From Roseococcus pinisoli (GTDB lineage: Bacteria; Pseudomonadota; Alphaproteobacteria; Acetobacterales; Acetobacteraceae): a stretch of 64,000 bases of DNA. Where the stretch lies: positions 682,001 through 746,000 of the forward strand of contig NZ_JAHCDA010000002.1 in NCBI RefSeq assembly GCF_018413645.1. Direction: 5' to 3'. This document shows, in pieces, positions 45,732-53,583 of the stretch. Positions within the stretch are counted from its first letter, which is position 1. Every line of letters begins with the position of its first letter. The notes beneath the pieces were generated by a model that saw only the letters and a program-made list of their open reading frames with translations, ran no database searches and was not told the origin of the DNA. A program made the translations under genes and the position numbers.

Positions 45732-46973
45732 ATGATCCCCCCGAAGGAGGCGGTGCACGCCGCGGCCCGCCGTGGCACGGGCAGCCCCCTCGCGCCGCGC
45801 GACAGGCCCTCGGCCGAGGCCTTCGCCCCCAACCTGCTGGCCTTCATCCGCCTGCTGCGCCGCGTCGGGCTTCAGGTCGGCCCCGGTGATGCGCTCGCCG
45901 CCACCGAGGCGCTGACCCTCACCGGGATCGAGACCCGTGCCACGGTTCGGGCGGCGCTGTCGGCCACCCTGCTGCGCAAGCACGAGCAGGCCGAGCTCTT
46001 CGATGCCGCCTTCGCCCTCTTCTGGCGCGACCCCGAGAAGGGCGCGACGGAGGCCGCCTTCGCCATGCTGGAGGAGCAGAAAGCTCCCCAGAAGCCCAAG
46101 GCCGGCGACCGCCGCATGGCCGAGGCCATGGCGGCCGACCGCCCCCTCCCGCCCCCGCCGAAGCAGGAGGAGCAGCCCCCGCAGCTCGACGCCGCCATGA
46201 CCGTTTCCGAGCGCGAGCGGTTGCAGCAGATGGATTTCGAGGCGATGAGCGCGGCGGAGATCGCGCTCGCCAAGCAGGAGATCCGCCGCCTCGTCCTGCC
46301 GCTCGACGCGCGGCCGACAAGGCGCTTCCGCACCGATCCCCTTGGGCCCCGCGTGGATCTGAAGGCCACCCTTCGCGCCGGCTCGCGCAGCGGCGGGGAG
46401 CTGGTGACGATCCTGCGCAAGCGCCGCGTGGTGCGCCCGCCGCCGCTGGTGGCCATCTGCGACATCTCGGGCAGCATGGCGCGCTACGCCCAGGTGCTGC
46501 TGCACTTCCTCCATGCCGTGACCAACGACCGCGAGCGCGTGCACAGCTTCCTTTTCGGCACGCGGCTTTCCAACATCACGCGCCAGCTCAAGCACCGGGA
46601 CCCCGAGATCGCCTTCGAGATGGTCGCGCACATGGTGCCCGACTGGTCGGGCGGCACGCGCATCGGCGAGGCGCTAGAGCGGTTCAACCAGGACTGGGGC
46701 CGGCGCGTGCTGGGCCAGGGCGCGGTGGTCCTATTGATCACCGACGGTCTCGACCGCGAGGGCGGCCGCGGCTTGGCCGAGGCGACGGACCGCCTCAAGC
46801 GCTCCTGCCGCAGGCTGATCTGGCTGAACCCCTTGTTGCGCTATGCGGGCTTCCAACCCAAATCCCAGGGCATCCGCGCGATGCTGCCGCATGTGCACGA
46901 GTTCCGCCCCGTGCATAATCTCGCAAGCCTGCGACAGCTGATCGAGGCGCTGGGGAAAGGAACACGCCGATGA
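45732..46973 (+). CDS. coxE: VWA-domain protein CoxE
   Basis: A 413-residue protein whose N-terminal half ('LAFIRLLRRVGLQVGPGDALAATEALTLTGIETRATVRAALSATL') and C-terminal von Willebrand factor A domain (MIDAS motif 'AICDISGSMARYAQVLLHFLHAV', later 'WSGGTRIGEALERFN' and 'LLITDGLDREGG') match CoxE. A Pro/Gln-rich linker lies between them. CoxE works with the MoxR ATPase CoxD in metal-centre maturation. The ATG at 45732 has GAGG at a good distance; an ATG at 45711 would add seven residues. It is coupled to the XdhC-N gene (ATGA). Confidence 0.88.
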   Translation: MIPPKEAVHAAARRGTGSPLAPRDRPSAEAFAPNLLAFIRLLRRVGLQVGPGDALAATEALTLTGIETRATVRAALSATLLRKHEQAELFDAAFALFWRDPEKGATEAAFAMLEEQKAPQKPKAGDRRMAEAMAADRPLPPPPKQEEQPPQLDAAMTVSERERLQQMDFEAMSAAEIALAKQEIRRLVLPLDARPTRRFRTDPLGPRVDLKATLRAGSRSGGELVTILRKRRVVRPPPLVAICDISGSMARYAQVLLHFLHAVTNDRERVHSFLFGTRLSNITRQLKHRDPEIAFEMVAHMVPDWSGGTRIGEALERFNQDWGRRVLGQGAVVLLITDGLDREGGRGLAEATDRLKRSCRRLIWLNPLLRYAGFQPKSQGIRAMLPHVHEFRPVHNLASLRQLIEALGKGTRR

Positions 46974-47284
46974 GCGACGATATTCTGGGCACCGCCGCGG
47001 CCTGGGCCGCTGAGGGCGAGCAGGTCGCTCTGGCGACCGTGGTGGAGACCTGGGGCAGCAGCCCACGACCGGCCGGATCCATGCTGGCGGTGACCGCCTC
47101 GGGCCGCATGGCCGGCTCCGTCTCCGGCGGCTGCATCGAGGGCGCGGTGGCCGACGTCGCGAAGCAGGCGATGCAGGACGGCAAGCCGCAGCTGCTGGAT
47201 TTCGGCATCAGCGACGAGCGCGCCTGGGAGGTGGGGCTGGCCTGCGGCGGCAAGCTCAAGGTCTTCGTGGAGAAGCTCGGTTGA
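46970..47284 (+). CDS. XdhC/CoxI-family protein, N-terminal (small) half
   Basis: A 104-residue stand-alone XdhC N-terminal domain: 'LGTAAAWAAEGEQVALATVVETWGSSPRPAGSMLAVTASGRMAGSVSGGCIEGAV'. The GS-SGGC-E segment carries the conserved Cys implicated in handling the molybdenum cofactor. In XdhC this domain is fused to a Rossmann domain; here the two halves are separate, overlapping genes (TTGA). The role is loading or sulfuration of Mo cofactor for a molybdenum hydroxylase. Confidence 0.88.
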   Translation: MSDDILGTAAAWAAEGEQVALATVVETWGSSPRPAGSMLAVTASGRMAGSVSGGCIEGAVADVAKQAMQDGKPQLLDFGISDERAWEVGLACGGKLKVFVEKLG

Positions 47285-47955
47285 CGCCCCTGACCCTCGA
47301 GCGGCTGCAGAAGGCGCGCGCCTCGCTGACGCCGGTCGCGCTGCTGACCCGTCTGTCGGATGGCGAGCAGCACCTCTTCCCGGAAGATGCCATCCCCGGG
47401 GCGCTGGCCGACGCCGCCGAGAAGGTGCTCTTCGACGACAAGGCGGCGAATGTCACCCTCGATGGCGAGGCCTGGTTCCTCCAGCCGCACAATCCGCCGC
47501 TGCGGATGATCGTGGTCGGCGCCGTCCATGTCGCGCAAGCGCTGGTGCCGATGGCCGCCGGGCTGGGCTTCGCCGTCACCGTAGTCGATCCCCGCCGCGC
47601 CTTCGCGTCCGAGGACCGCTTCACCGGCGTGACCATGAACCACGACTGGCCGGACGAGGCGATGGAGGCCCTGGCGCCGGACACGCGCACCGCCGTCGTC
47701 ACCCTGACGCACGATCCGAAGCTGGACGACCCCGCGCTCGACGTCGCGCTGAAGAGCCGCGCTTTCTACATCGGCGCGCTCGGCAGCAAGCGGACGCACG
47801 CGAAGCGCGTGGAGCGTCTGCAGGCGCTGGGCCATGGCGAGGCGGCCATCGCCCGCATCGCGGCCCCCGTTGGGCTCGACATCGGCGCGATCACCGCGCC
47901 CGAGATCGCGCTCTCGATCCTCGGCCAGGTCGTGGCCCGGCGGCGCGGCAAATGA
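47281..47955 (+). CDS. XdhC/CoxI-family protein, Rossmann half
   Basis: A 224-residue protein with a short N-terminal strand domain and the XdhC Rossmann domain: 'RMIVVGAVHVAQALVPMAAGLGFAVTVVDPRRAFA', 'VVTLTHDPKLDDPALDVAL', 'AFYIGALGSKRTHAKRVERL' and 'IAAPVGLDIGAITAPEIALSILGQVVARRRGK'. It starts with TTG in a TTGA overlap with the N-terminal half, and its stop overlaps the next ATG (ATGA). Together with the preceding gene it reconstitutes one XdhC. Confidence 0.88.
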   Translation: MTPLTLERLQKARASLTPVALLTRLSDGEQHLFPEDAIPGALADAAEKVLFDDKAANVTLDGEAWFLQPHNPPLRMIVVGAVHVAQALVPMAAGLGFAVTVVDPRRAFASEDRFTGVTMNHDWPDEAMEALAPDTRTAVVTLTHDPKLDDPALDVALKSRAFYIGALGSKRTHAKRVERLQALGHGEAAIARIAAPVGLDIGAITAPEIALSILGQVVARRRGK

Positions 47956-49601
47956 ATTTCGGCCCCACCCCGCTGGAAGAGGCGGAGGGCGCGATCCTCG
48001 CCCATTCCATCCGCCTCGCGGACCGGGCGCTGAAGAAGGGCACGGTGCTCGACGCCGCGGCGCTGGCGGCGCTGCGCGCGGAGGGCCATGCCCAGGTCAT
48101 CGTCGCCCGCCTGGAACGGGACGAGGTGCCCGAGGACGAGGCCGCGCGCCGCGTCGGCGAGGCGATGGAGGCGCCCCATGTCTCCCGCACCCGCGCCTCC
48201 ACGGGCCGCGTGAACCTGATCGCGGAGACCGGCGGGCTGCTGGTGCTCGACGCGCTGGCCATCGACCGGCTGAACGCGCTGGACGAGAGCCTCACCATCG
48301 CGACGCTGGCCAATTACAGCGTGGTCCAGCCGAAGGAGATGCTGGCCACCATCAAGGTCATCCCCTTCGCCGTGCCCGGCGCCGCGCTGGGAGTGGCCGA
48401 GGCCCTACTGCGGAGGCAGCGCGTGCTCTCCGTCCATCCCTTCCGCCCACTGAAGGTCGGCCTCGTGCTGACCGAGCTGCAGGGCATGAAGGAAAGCGTG
48501 ATGACGAGCGCCATCGAAATCTCCACCGCGCGGGTCGAGGCGCTGATGGGCACGATGCTGCCAGTGGAGCGCGCCCGACACGAGGCCGGTGCCACCGCGG
48601 AGGCGCTGAGGCGCCTGCTGCGCCAGGGCGCCGAGATGCTGCTGATCATGGGGGCCTCCGCCACCATCGACCGGCGGGACGTCGGGCCCGCCGCCATCGT
48701 GCGCGCCGGCGGGCGGATCGAGCATTTCGGCATGCCGGTGGACCCCGGCAACCTGATCTGCCTGGGCGAGGTCGGCGGCGTGCCGGCACTGGTACTGCCC
48801 GGCTGCGCCCGCAGCCCCAAGGTGAACGGCTTCGACTGGGTGCTGCAGCGCCTCTTCGCCGGCGTCGCCGTCACTTCGCGCGACGTGATGGGCATGGGCG
48901 TCGGCGGCCTGCTCAAGGAGATCGAGACGCGCCCCCTGCCCCGCGCCAAGGCCCCCGCGAGCCCGCCACCCCTCCGTGCACCGCGCCGCCCGCGCCAGGT
49001 GGCGGGGCTGGTCATGGCAGCCGGGCGCTCGAGCCGGATGGCGCCGCACAACAAGCTGCTCGTCACCGATGGCGAAGGTGTCGCCATGGTGGCGCGGGTC
49101 GCGGAAAAGGTGCTGGCGAGCGGCGTGCGGCCCGTCCTGGTCGTCACCGGCCATGATCGCGAGCGTGTGGAGGCGGCGCTGGCGGGCAAGCCCGTGATCT
49201 TCGTGCACGCGGAGGATTATGCGGAGGGCCTGTCGGCCAGCCTGAAGGCGGGCCTCGCGGCACTGCCGCCCGATACGGAGGGCGTCCTCGTCGCGCTGGG
49301 GGACATGCCCCTGGTGGAGCCCGCGGTCATCTCGCGCATCCTGGCGGGCTTCGATCCGGAGGAGGGCCGCGCCATCGTGCAGCCGATCTTCCGCGGCAAG
49401 CACGGCAATCCCATGGTCTGGGGGCGCGAATTCCTGCCCGAGATGATGCAGCTCACCGGCGACATGGGCGCGCGCCAGCTCGTCGCGCGGCATGCGGACC
49501 GGCTGGTCGAGGTGGAGGTGCCCGATGACGGCGTGCTGCGCGACTTCGACACGGCCGAGGCGCTGAAATCGGCCCCGGGCTTCGGGCGCATCTCCGCCTG
49601 A
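47952..49601 (+). CDS. Molybdopterin-binding / molybdenum cofactor nucleotidyltransferase fusion (MoeA-like plus MocA-like)
   Basis: A 549-residue fusion. The N-terminal part (about 1-340) is a MoeA/MogA-like molybdopterin-binding protein: 'PLEEAEGAILAHSIRLADRALKKGTVLDAAALAAL', 'KVGLVLTELQGMKESVMTSAIEIS', 'LLIMGASATIDRRDVGPAAI' and 'GMPVDPGNLICLGEVGGVPALVLPGCARSP'. After a Pro-rich linker the C-terminal part (from about 353) is a MocA-type transferase with 'GLVMAAGRSSRMAPHNKLL' and 'LVALGDMPLVEP'. MocA makes molybdopterin cytosine dinucleotide, the cofactor form of CO and aldehyde dehydrogenases. It ends in a CTGA that also begins the next small gene. Confidence 0.88.
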   Translation: MNFGPTPLEEAEGAILAHSIRLADRALKKGTVLDAAALAALRAEGHAQVIVARLERDEVPEDEAARRVGEAMEAPHVSRTRASTGRVNLIAETGGLLVLDALAIDRLNALDESLTIATLANYSVVQPKEMLATIKVIPFAVPGAALGVAEALLRRQRVLSVHPFRPLKVGLVLTELQGMKESVMTSAIEISTARVEALMGTMLPVERARHEAGATAEALRRLLRQGAEMLLIMGASATIDRRDVGPAAIVRAGGRIEHFGMPVDPGNLICLGEVGGVPALVLPGCARSPKVNGFDWVLQRLFAGVAVTSRDVMGMGVGGLLKEIETRPLPRAKAPASPPPLRAPRRPRQVAGLVMAAGRSSRMAPHNKLLVTDGEGVAMVARVAEKVLASGVRPVLVVTGHDRERVEAALAGKPVIFVHAEDYAEGLSASLKAGLAALPPDTEGVLVALGDMPLVEPAVISRILAGFDPEEGRAIVQPIFRGKHGNPMVWGREFLPEMMQLTGDMGARQLVARHADRLVEVEVPDDGVLRDFDTAEALKSAPGFGRISA

Positions 49602-49855
49602 GCCCGCGCATCCCCCGCGATTGGACGATCCTGGAAAGCCCCGAGAACGGCCAGCACGACCGCTGCGTCGACCTCTTCCGGCGCCCCGACGGGACCTTCG
49701 GCTTCGAGGAGTTCCGCCGCGATGTCGAGGATCGGGGACGCTGGACGCCGGTGAGCTACTTCTCTGGCGCCGTTTTCCCCTCACAGGATGCGGCCCGAGA
49801 GGCCGCGCTCAGGGCCGTTCCCTGGCTGGCCGAGGTCAGCGCGTCTCGATCGTGA
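49598..49855 (+). CDS. Small conserved-looking gene with probable CTG start, end of the cox operon
   Basis: An 85-codon frame whose content looks strongly coding: G/C in almost every third position, and a compact protein with 'DWTILESPENGQHDRCVDLF', 'GTFGFEEFRRDVEDRGRWTP' and 'FPSQDAAREAALRAVPWLAE'. The frame is open from 49529, but no ATG, GTG or TTG occurs before the middle of the protein. CTG at 49598 lies in a CTGA four-base overlap with the stop of the upstream fusion gene, just like the ATGA/GTGA/TTGA overlaps elsewhere in the window. Function not recognised. The 3' end overlaps the convergent dmeF gene by 20 bases. Confidence 0.6.
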   Translation: MSPRIPRDWTILESPENGQHDRCVDLFRRPDGTFGFEEFRRDVEDRGRWTPVSYFSGAVFPSQDAAREAALRAVPWLAEVSASRS

Positions 49856-50717
49856 CATGGGCGAGCTCGTGTACGGGCACGAGCCGCCGGCGGATCGCCT
49901 CCGCCTCCACGCCGCCCGTCACGCTGACGATCGCCGCATGCGCGCCCGGCCCCACGCGCCAGATGTGCAGGTCGGTGATGCGGGCATCACCGGGGCCTTC
50001 CACCTGCTCGCGGACCTCGGCTTCCAGATGCGGGTCCGTCGTGTCGAGCAGCACGCCGGCCGTGTCGCGCAGCAGGCTGCGCGCCCAGAAGGCGATCACC
50101 ACGGCGCCGACGATGCCCATGGCGGGATCGAGCCAGAGCCAGCCCAGGTAGCGGCCCGCCAGCAAGGCCACGATGGCCAGCACCGAGGTCAGCGCATCGG
50201 CCATCACATGCGCGAAGGCCGCGCGGCGGTTGTTGTCGTGGTCGTGATGATGGTGGTCGTGATCATGGTGATGGTGCCCGTGCCCGTCGGAGAGCAGCAG
50301 CGCGCTCGCGAGGTTCACGGCGAGGCCGATGACCGCGACCACCGTGGCCTCCAGGAAGGCGACGGGCCGCGGATCGAAGAGCCGCCCCAGCGATTCCACC
50401 CCGATGCCGAGCGCGATGACCCCCAGCACCAGCGCCGAGGCGAAGCCCGCGAGGTCGCCCACCTTGCCGGTGCCGAAGGTGAAGCGCCGGTCCTCCGCAT
50501 GGCGGCGTGCGAAGGCATAAGCGGCGGCGGCCACGGCCAGGGCGCCGGCATGCGTCGCCATATGGAAGCCGTCGGCAAGCAGGGCCATCGAATTATAGAC
50601 GTGCCCGGCCACGATCTCGGCGACCATCATCGCGGCGGTGAGGCCCACGACCCAGAGCGTGCGCCGGGCATTGGCGTCATGGCGCTCGCCCAGGAAGACG
50701 TGGCTATGCCCGCTCAT
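49836..50717 (-). CDS. dmeF: Cation diffusion facilitator, DmeF-type Co/Ni efflux
   Basis: A 293-residue CDF transporter with six membrane helices. The metal site Asp/His residues are in 'NSMALLADGFHMATHAGALAVAAAAYAFARRHA' (helix II) and 'RAAFAHVMADALTSVLAIVALL' (helix V). A His/Asp-rich cytoplasmic loop lies between helices IV and V, and a C-terminal regulatory domain follows. The N-terminus 'SHVFLGERHDANARRTLWVV' is typical of DmeF, which exports Co2+ and Ni2+ in exchange for protons. It is translationally coupled (ATGA) to the RcnR-type repressor gene upstream, as in dmeRF operons of rhizobia. Confidence 0.9.
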   Translation of the reverse strand: MSGHSHVFLGERHDANARRTLWVVGLTAAMMVAEIVAGHVYNSMALLADGFHMATHAGALAVAAAAYAFARRHAEDRRFTFGTGKVGDLAGFASALVLGVIALGIGVESLGRLFDPRPVAFLEATVVAVIGLAVNLASALLLSDGHGHHHHDHDHHHHDHDNNRRAAFAHVMADALTSVLAIVALLAGRYLGWLWLDPAMGIVGAVVIAFWARSLLRDTAGVLLDTTDPHLEAEVREQVEGPGDARITDLHIWRVGPGAHAAIVSVTGGVEAEAIRRRLVPVHELAHVTIETR

Positions 50718-50989
50718 TTCGCGTAGCGGCGGATGGCCGCGATCAGCTCCTCGGCGCCGGCGGCGCGTTCCGCCTGGCCGAGATCGGGATGGGCGACGTG
50801 CTCGCGGACATGCTCCTCGATGAGCTCGTCCATCAGCCCATTGATGGCCCCGCGCGCCCCGGCGACCTGGTGCAGCACGGCGGAGCAGCCCGCCTCGCCC
50901 TCGATCGCCCGCTCGATCGCGGCGACCTGCCCCGCGATGCGCCGGATGCGGGCGAGTAGCTGATCCCTATGGGCGGCGAGATGCGACAT
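50714..50989 (-). CDS. dmeR: RcnR/DmeR-type metal-responsive repressor
   Basis: A 91-residue all-helical CsoR/RcnR-family repressor. The nickel/cobalt ligands of RcnR are present at identical positions: His3 (MSH), Cys35 (GEAGCSAVLHQ), His60 and His64 (EEHVREH). This predicts Co/Ni sensing rather than copper or formaldehyde. It should repress its own operon with dmeF. A C6 tract typical of RcnR operators lies just upstream of the start. Confidence 0.92.
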   Translation of the reverse strand: MSHLAAHRDQLLARIRRIAGQVAAIERAIEGEAGCSAVLHQVAGARGAINGLMDELIEEHVREHVAHPDLGQAERAAGAEELIAAIRRYAK

Positions 50990-50992
50990 AGA

Positions 50993-51009
50993 ATACCCCC
51001 CTACCCTAT
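50993..51009 (-). promoter_or_regulatory. Candidate DmeR operator (G-tract flanked by TA)
   Basis: Read on the minus strand the sequence is ATAGGGTAGGGGGGTAT, four to twenty bases before the dmeR start. RcnR-type repressors bind a G/C tract of six bases flanked by TA-rich inverted arms, and the core TA-GGGGGG-TA matches this plan. It overlaps the place expected for the promoter of dmeRF. Confidence 0.5.
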
Positions 51010-51056
51010 CTTCTAGATCGCGGCAACGCCGCAGCAGGAGTACCTCCTTTATCGAT

Positions 51057-51521
51057 TCAGGCGGCGCAGTTGGCGCAGGTGCCCTCGACCTCGACCGTCA
51101 TGCGCTCGGGCGTGAAGCCGGCCCGCTTCGCCGCGGCCTCCAGCGCATGGGCCACGCCATGGTCCGTGAGCTCGGTCGTGATCCCGCAGGTCTTGCAGAT
51201 GAGGAACTGGTGCGGATGCCCGTGCTCGCCGTGGTCGTGCCCGGCCTCGATGCAGGGGGTGAAGGCGTTCAGGCGCTCCAGCTTGTGGACGAGGCCCTGC
51301 TCCACCAGGAAGTCCAGCGCCCGGTACACGGTCGGCGGGGCCGCCGGCCCGCGGTCGTCGCGCAGCCGGTCCAGCAGTGCATAGGCGCCCACCGGCTGCC
51401 CGGCCTCCAGCACGAGGCGCATCACCTTGCGGCGCAGCGGCGTGAGCTGCGCCCCGCGCGCGGCACAGTGCTCGGCCGCGCGATCGAGCGTCGTTTCGAG
51501 ATCCGCCGCTTCATGCATCAT
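51057..51521 (-). CDS. zur: Fur-family zinc-type regulator (Zur-like)
   Basis: A 154-residue Fur-family protein. A winged-helix domain ('LTPLRRKVMRLVLEAGQPVGAYALLDRLRD', 'PPTVYRALDFLVEQGLVHKLERLNAF') is followed by a metal/dimer domain with His-rich 'CIEAGHDHGEHGHPHQFLICKTCG' and a C-terminal CANC. The two CxxC pairs form the structural Zn site. The domain sequence suits Zur better than Fur, and the divergent hisI-COG0523 cluster fits a zinc regulon. AGGTGAGGGG precedes tandem ATGs at 51521 and 51518. It is transcribed towards dmeRF, with a 67-base gap. Confidence 0.85.
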   Translation of the reverse strand: MMHEAADLETTLDRAAEHCAARGAQLTPLRRKVMRLVLEAGQPVGAYALLDRLRDDRGPAAPPTVYRALDFLVEQGLVHKLERLNAFTPCIEAGHDHGEHGHPHQFLICKTCGITTELTDHGVAHALEAAAKRAGFTPERMTVEVEGTCANCAA

Positions 51522-51566
51522 GGGGCCCCTCACCTGACATCACGAAACCCCATATAGTGTCTCGCC

Positions 51567-51995
51567 ATGTCAGACACCCCCTCGCCCGTCCCCGTCAGCT
51601 CCGCCGCCGCCCGCGCCGCCGTGCTTGCCGCCGTCCATTTCGACGCGAAGGGACTCGTTCCCGCCATCGCCCAACAGCATGACACGGGCGAGGTGCTGAT
51701 GATGGCCTGGATGAACGCGGAATCCCTCGCCGAGACGCTGGAGACCGGGCGTGCCTGTTACTACAGCCGCAGCCGTGGTGGCCTCTGGCGCAAGGGCGAG
51801 ACCTCGGGCCAAGTGCAGAAGGTGCTCGACCTGCGCGTGGATTGCGACGGCGATACGCTGCTTCTGCTCGTCGACCAGCTCGGCGTCGCCTGCCACACGG
51901 GCCGGCGCAGCTGCTTCTTCCTGGCTCCCCGCGGCGACGAGCTCGCCGAGGTGGCCGCCCCGCTGGTCAGCCCGCAAAGCCTCTACGGCGCATGA
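51567..51995 (+). CDS. hisI: Phosphoribosyl-AMP cyclohydrolase
   Basis: A 142-residue HisI-type enzyme that opens the purine ring of PR-AMP in histidine synthesis. Mg/Zn site motifs are present: '[44 protein letters not shown]', '[30 protein letters not shown]' with the DCDGD and CHTG...C ligands. It has no HisE domain and no other his gene nearby. It sits between zur and a COG0523 gene, the setting of zinc-regulated hisI copies, though it may be the only copy. Forty-five bases separate it from the divergent zur. Confidence 0.92.
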   Translation: MSDTPSPVPVSSAAARAAVLAAVHFDAKGLVPAIAQQHDTGEVLMMAWMNAESLAETLETGRACYYSRSRGGLWRKGETSGQVQKVLDLRVDCDGDTLLLLVDQLGVACHTGRRSCFFLAPRGDELAEVAAPLVSPQSLYGA

Positions 51996-52999
51996 GCCAG
52001 CTTCCTGTCACGCTGCTCACCGGCTTCCTCGGCGCCGGCAAGACAACCTTGCTCAATCGCCTGCTCCGGCAGCCGGCGATGGCCGAGACCGCCGTGCTGA
52101 TCAACGAGTTCGGCGAGATCGGGCTGGACCACCTGCTGGTGGAGCGGCTGGACGAGGACGCCGTGCTGCTGGCCGCCGGCTGCCTCTGCTGCACCATCCG
52201 CGGTGACCTGGCCCGCGCCCTACGGGATCTGGCCGAGCGCCCGCAGCCCATCCGCCGCGTGGTGATCGAGACCACGGGCCTCGCCGATCCGGCGCCGATC
52301 CTGCAGACGCTGATGTCCGACCCCTGGCTGCAGCGCCAGTACCGGCTCGATGGCGTGGTCACGCTGGTGGACGCCGTGCACGGCATGGCCACGCTCGACG
52401 CCCAGCCCGAGGCGCTGCGCCAGGCCGCCGTGGCGGACCGGATCGTGCTCACCAAGACCGACCTCGCCGCGCCGGAGGAGGTCGCCGCGCTGCGCGAGCG
52501 GCTTTCGCACCTCAACCCTGTCGCGCCGCTGCTGACCGCCGTGGCCGGAGAGGTCGACGCCGCCGCGCTGATCGACGCCGGCCCCTTCACCGCGGACGGC
52601 AAGCTGCCCGACATCGACGGATGGATCGCCGCCGCCGGGCATCACCACCACCACCACCATCACCACCACGACGTGAACCGGCATGACGGCCGCATCCGCG
52701 CCACCTGCCTGCGCTTCACGGAGCCCCTGCCGTGGGAGGGCCTCGCCTCCTACCTGGAGATGCTGGCCATCACCCAGGGCCAGCACGTGCTGCGGATGAA
52801 GGCCATTCTGAACCTGAAGGGCCAGCCCGGCCCCGTGGTGATGCATGGCGTGCAGCACAGCTTCCACCCGCCGCAGCTGCTGCCGGCCTGGCCCGAGGGC
52901 GACGACCGTTCCAGCCGCCTCGTCTTCATCCTGCGCGACCTCGATCCCTCGGTGGTGGAGGACGGGCTGCGCGCCTTTCTCGAGGCCGCCGACGCATGA
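51992..52999 (+). CDS. COG0523 (CobW/P47K) GTPase, putative zinc metallochaperone
   Basis: A 335-residue G3E GTPase: Walker [10 protein letters not shown] at 11-19, the metal motif CLCC at 64-67 in '[14 protein letters not shown]', ETTG at 93-96, TKTD at 154-157, and a run of ten His at 217-226 before a CobW C-terminal domain ('[29 protein letters not shown]'). Members near Zur deliver zinc to enzymes during shortage (ZNG1-like). The His run probably binds or buffers metal. It is coupled by ATGA to hisI, a zinc enzyme and possible client. Confidence 0.88.
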   Translation: MSQLPVTLLTGFLGAGKTTLLNRLLRQPAMAETAVLINEFGEIGLDHLLVERLDEDAVLLAAGCLCCTIRGDLARALRDLAERPQPIRRVVIETTGLADPAPILQTLMSDPWLQRQYRLDGVVTLVDAVHGMATLDAQPEALRQAAVADRIVLTKTDLAAPEEVAALRERLSHLNPVAPLLTAVAGEVDAAALIDAGPFTADGKLPDIDGWIAAAGHHHHHHHHHHDVNRHDGRIRATCLRFTEPLPWEGLASYLEMLAITQGQHVLRMKAILNLKGQPGPVVMHGVQHSFHPPQLLPAWPEGDDRSSRLVFILRDLDPSVVEDGLRAFLEAADA

Positions 53000-53583
53000 C
53001 GCTCCGCATCGAGACCGTCACCGGCGAAGCCGCGCTGTCCCACGTCCCTGCCGTGGCCCGGCTGCGGACCGAGGTCTTCTGCGAATGGCCGTACCTCTAT
53101 CGCGGCGAGGCCGAGGATGAGGCCCGCTACCTGCGCCACTACGCCGAGGATGAAGCCTCCGCGATCATCCTCGCCTGGGATGGCGAGGTCATCGTCGGCG
53201 CCGCCACGGCCCAGCCCATGACGGCGACGCACGGGCCCGTCCGCACGGCCTTCGAGGAAGCGGGCCGGAACCCGGCGGACTACTGCTACTTCGGGGAATC
53301 GGTGCTGCAGCGGCGCTATCGCGGCCAGGGCGCGGGTGTGGCCTTCTTCGCCGCGCGGGAGGCGCATGCGCGCCACCTCGAACTGCCCTTCACCACCTTC
53401 TGCGCCGTGATCCGCGAGGCCGACGATCCGCGCCGGCCAGCCGGTTACGCGCCGCTCGACGCCTTCTGGCGCAAGCGCGGCTACGCGCACCATCCCGAAC
53501 TGTCCTGCGTGTTCAACTGGCGTGAGATCGGCGCCCAGCAGGAAACGCCGCACCGCCTCTCCTTCTGGATCAAATCCCTGTGA
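52996..53583 (+). CDS. GNAT-family N-acetyltransferase
   Basis: A 195-residue GNAT protein. Acetyl-CoA-binding region: 'CYFGESVLQRRYRGQGAGVAFFAAREAHARHL' (R/Q-x-x-G-x-G/A loop as RYRGQGAG). Earlier 'VARLRTEVFCEWPYLYRGEAEDEARYLRHYA' is a substrate-side segment seen in a conserved subgroup of unknown target. It is coupled on both sides (ATGA with COG0523, GTGA with the carbon-nitrogen hydrolase), so the three are co-expressed, but the functional link is unclear. Confidence 0.85.
   Translation: MTLRIETVTGEAALSHVPAVARLRTEVFCEWPYLYRGEAEDEARYLRHYAEDEASAIILAWDGEVIVGAATAQPMTATHGPVRTAFEEAGRNPADYCYFGESVLQRRYRGQGAGVAFFAAREAHARHLELPFTTFCAVIREADDPRRPAGYAPLDAFWRKRGYAHHPELSCVFNWREIGAQQETPHRLSFWIKSL

Noticed and set aside
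50221-50290. Short GTG/ATG-rich repeats resembling a microsatellite
   Set aside because: They encode the His/Asp-rich cytoplasmic loop of DmeF, a usual feature of CDF transporters.
52640-52669. CAY triplet run that could be taken for a tandem DNA repeat
   Set aside because: It is in frame and encodes the ten-histidine metal-binding stretch of the COG0523 protein.
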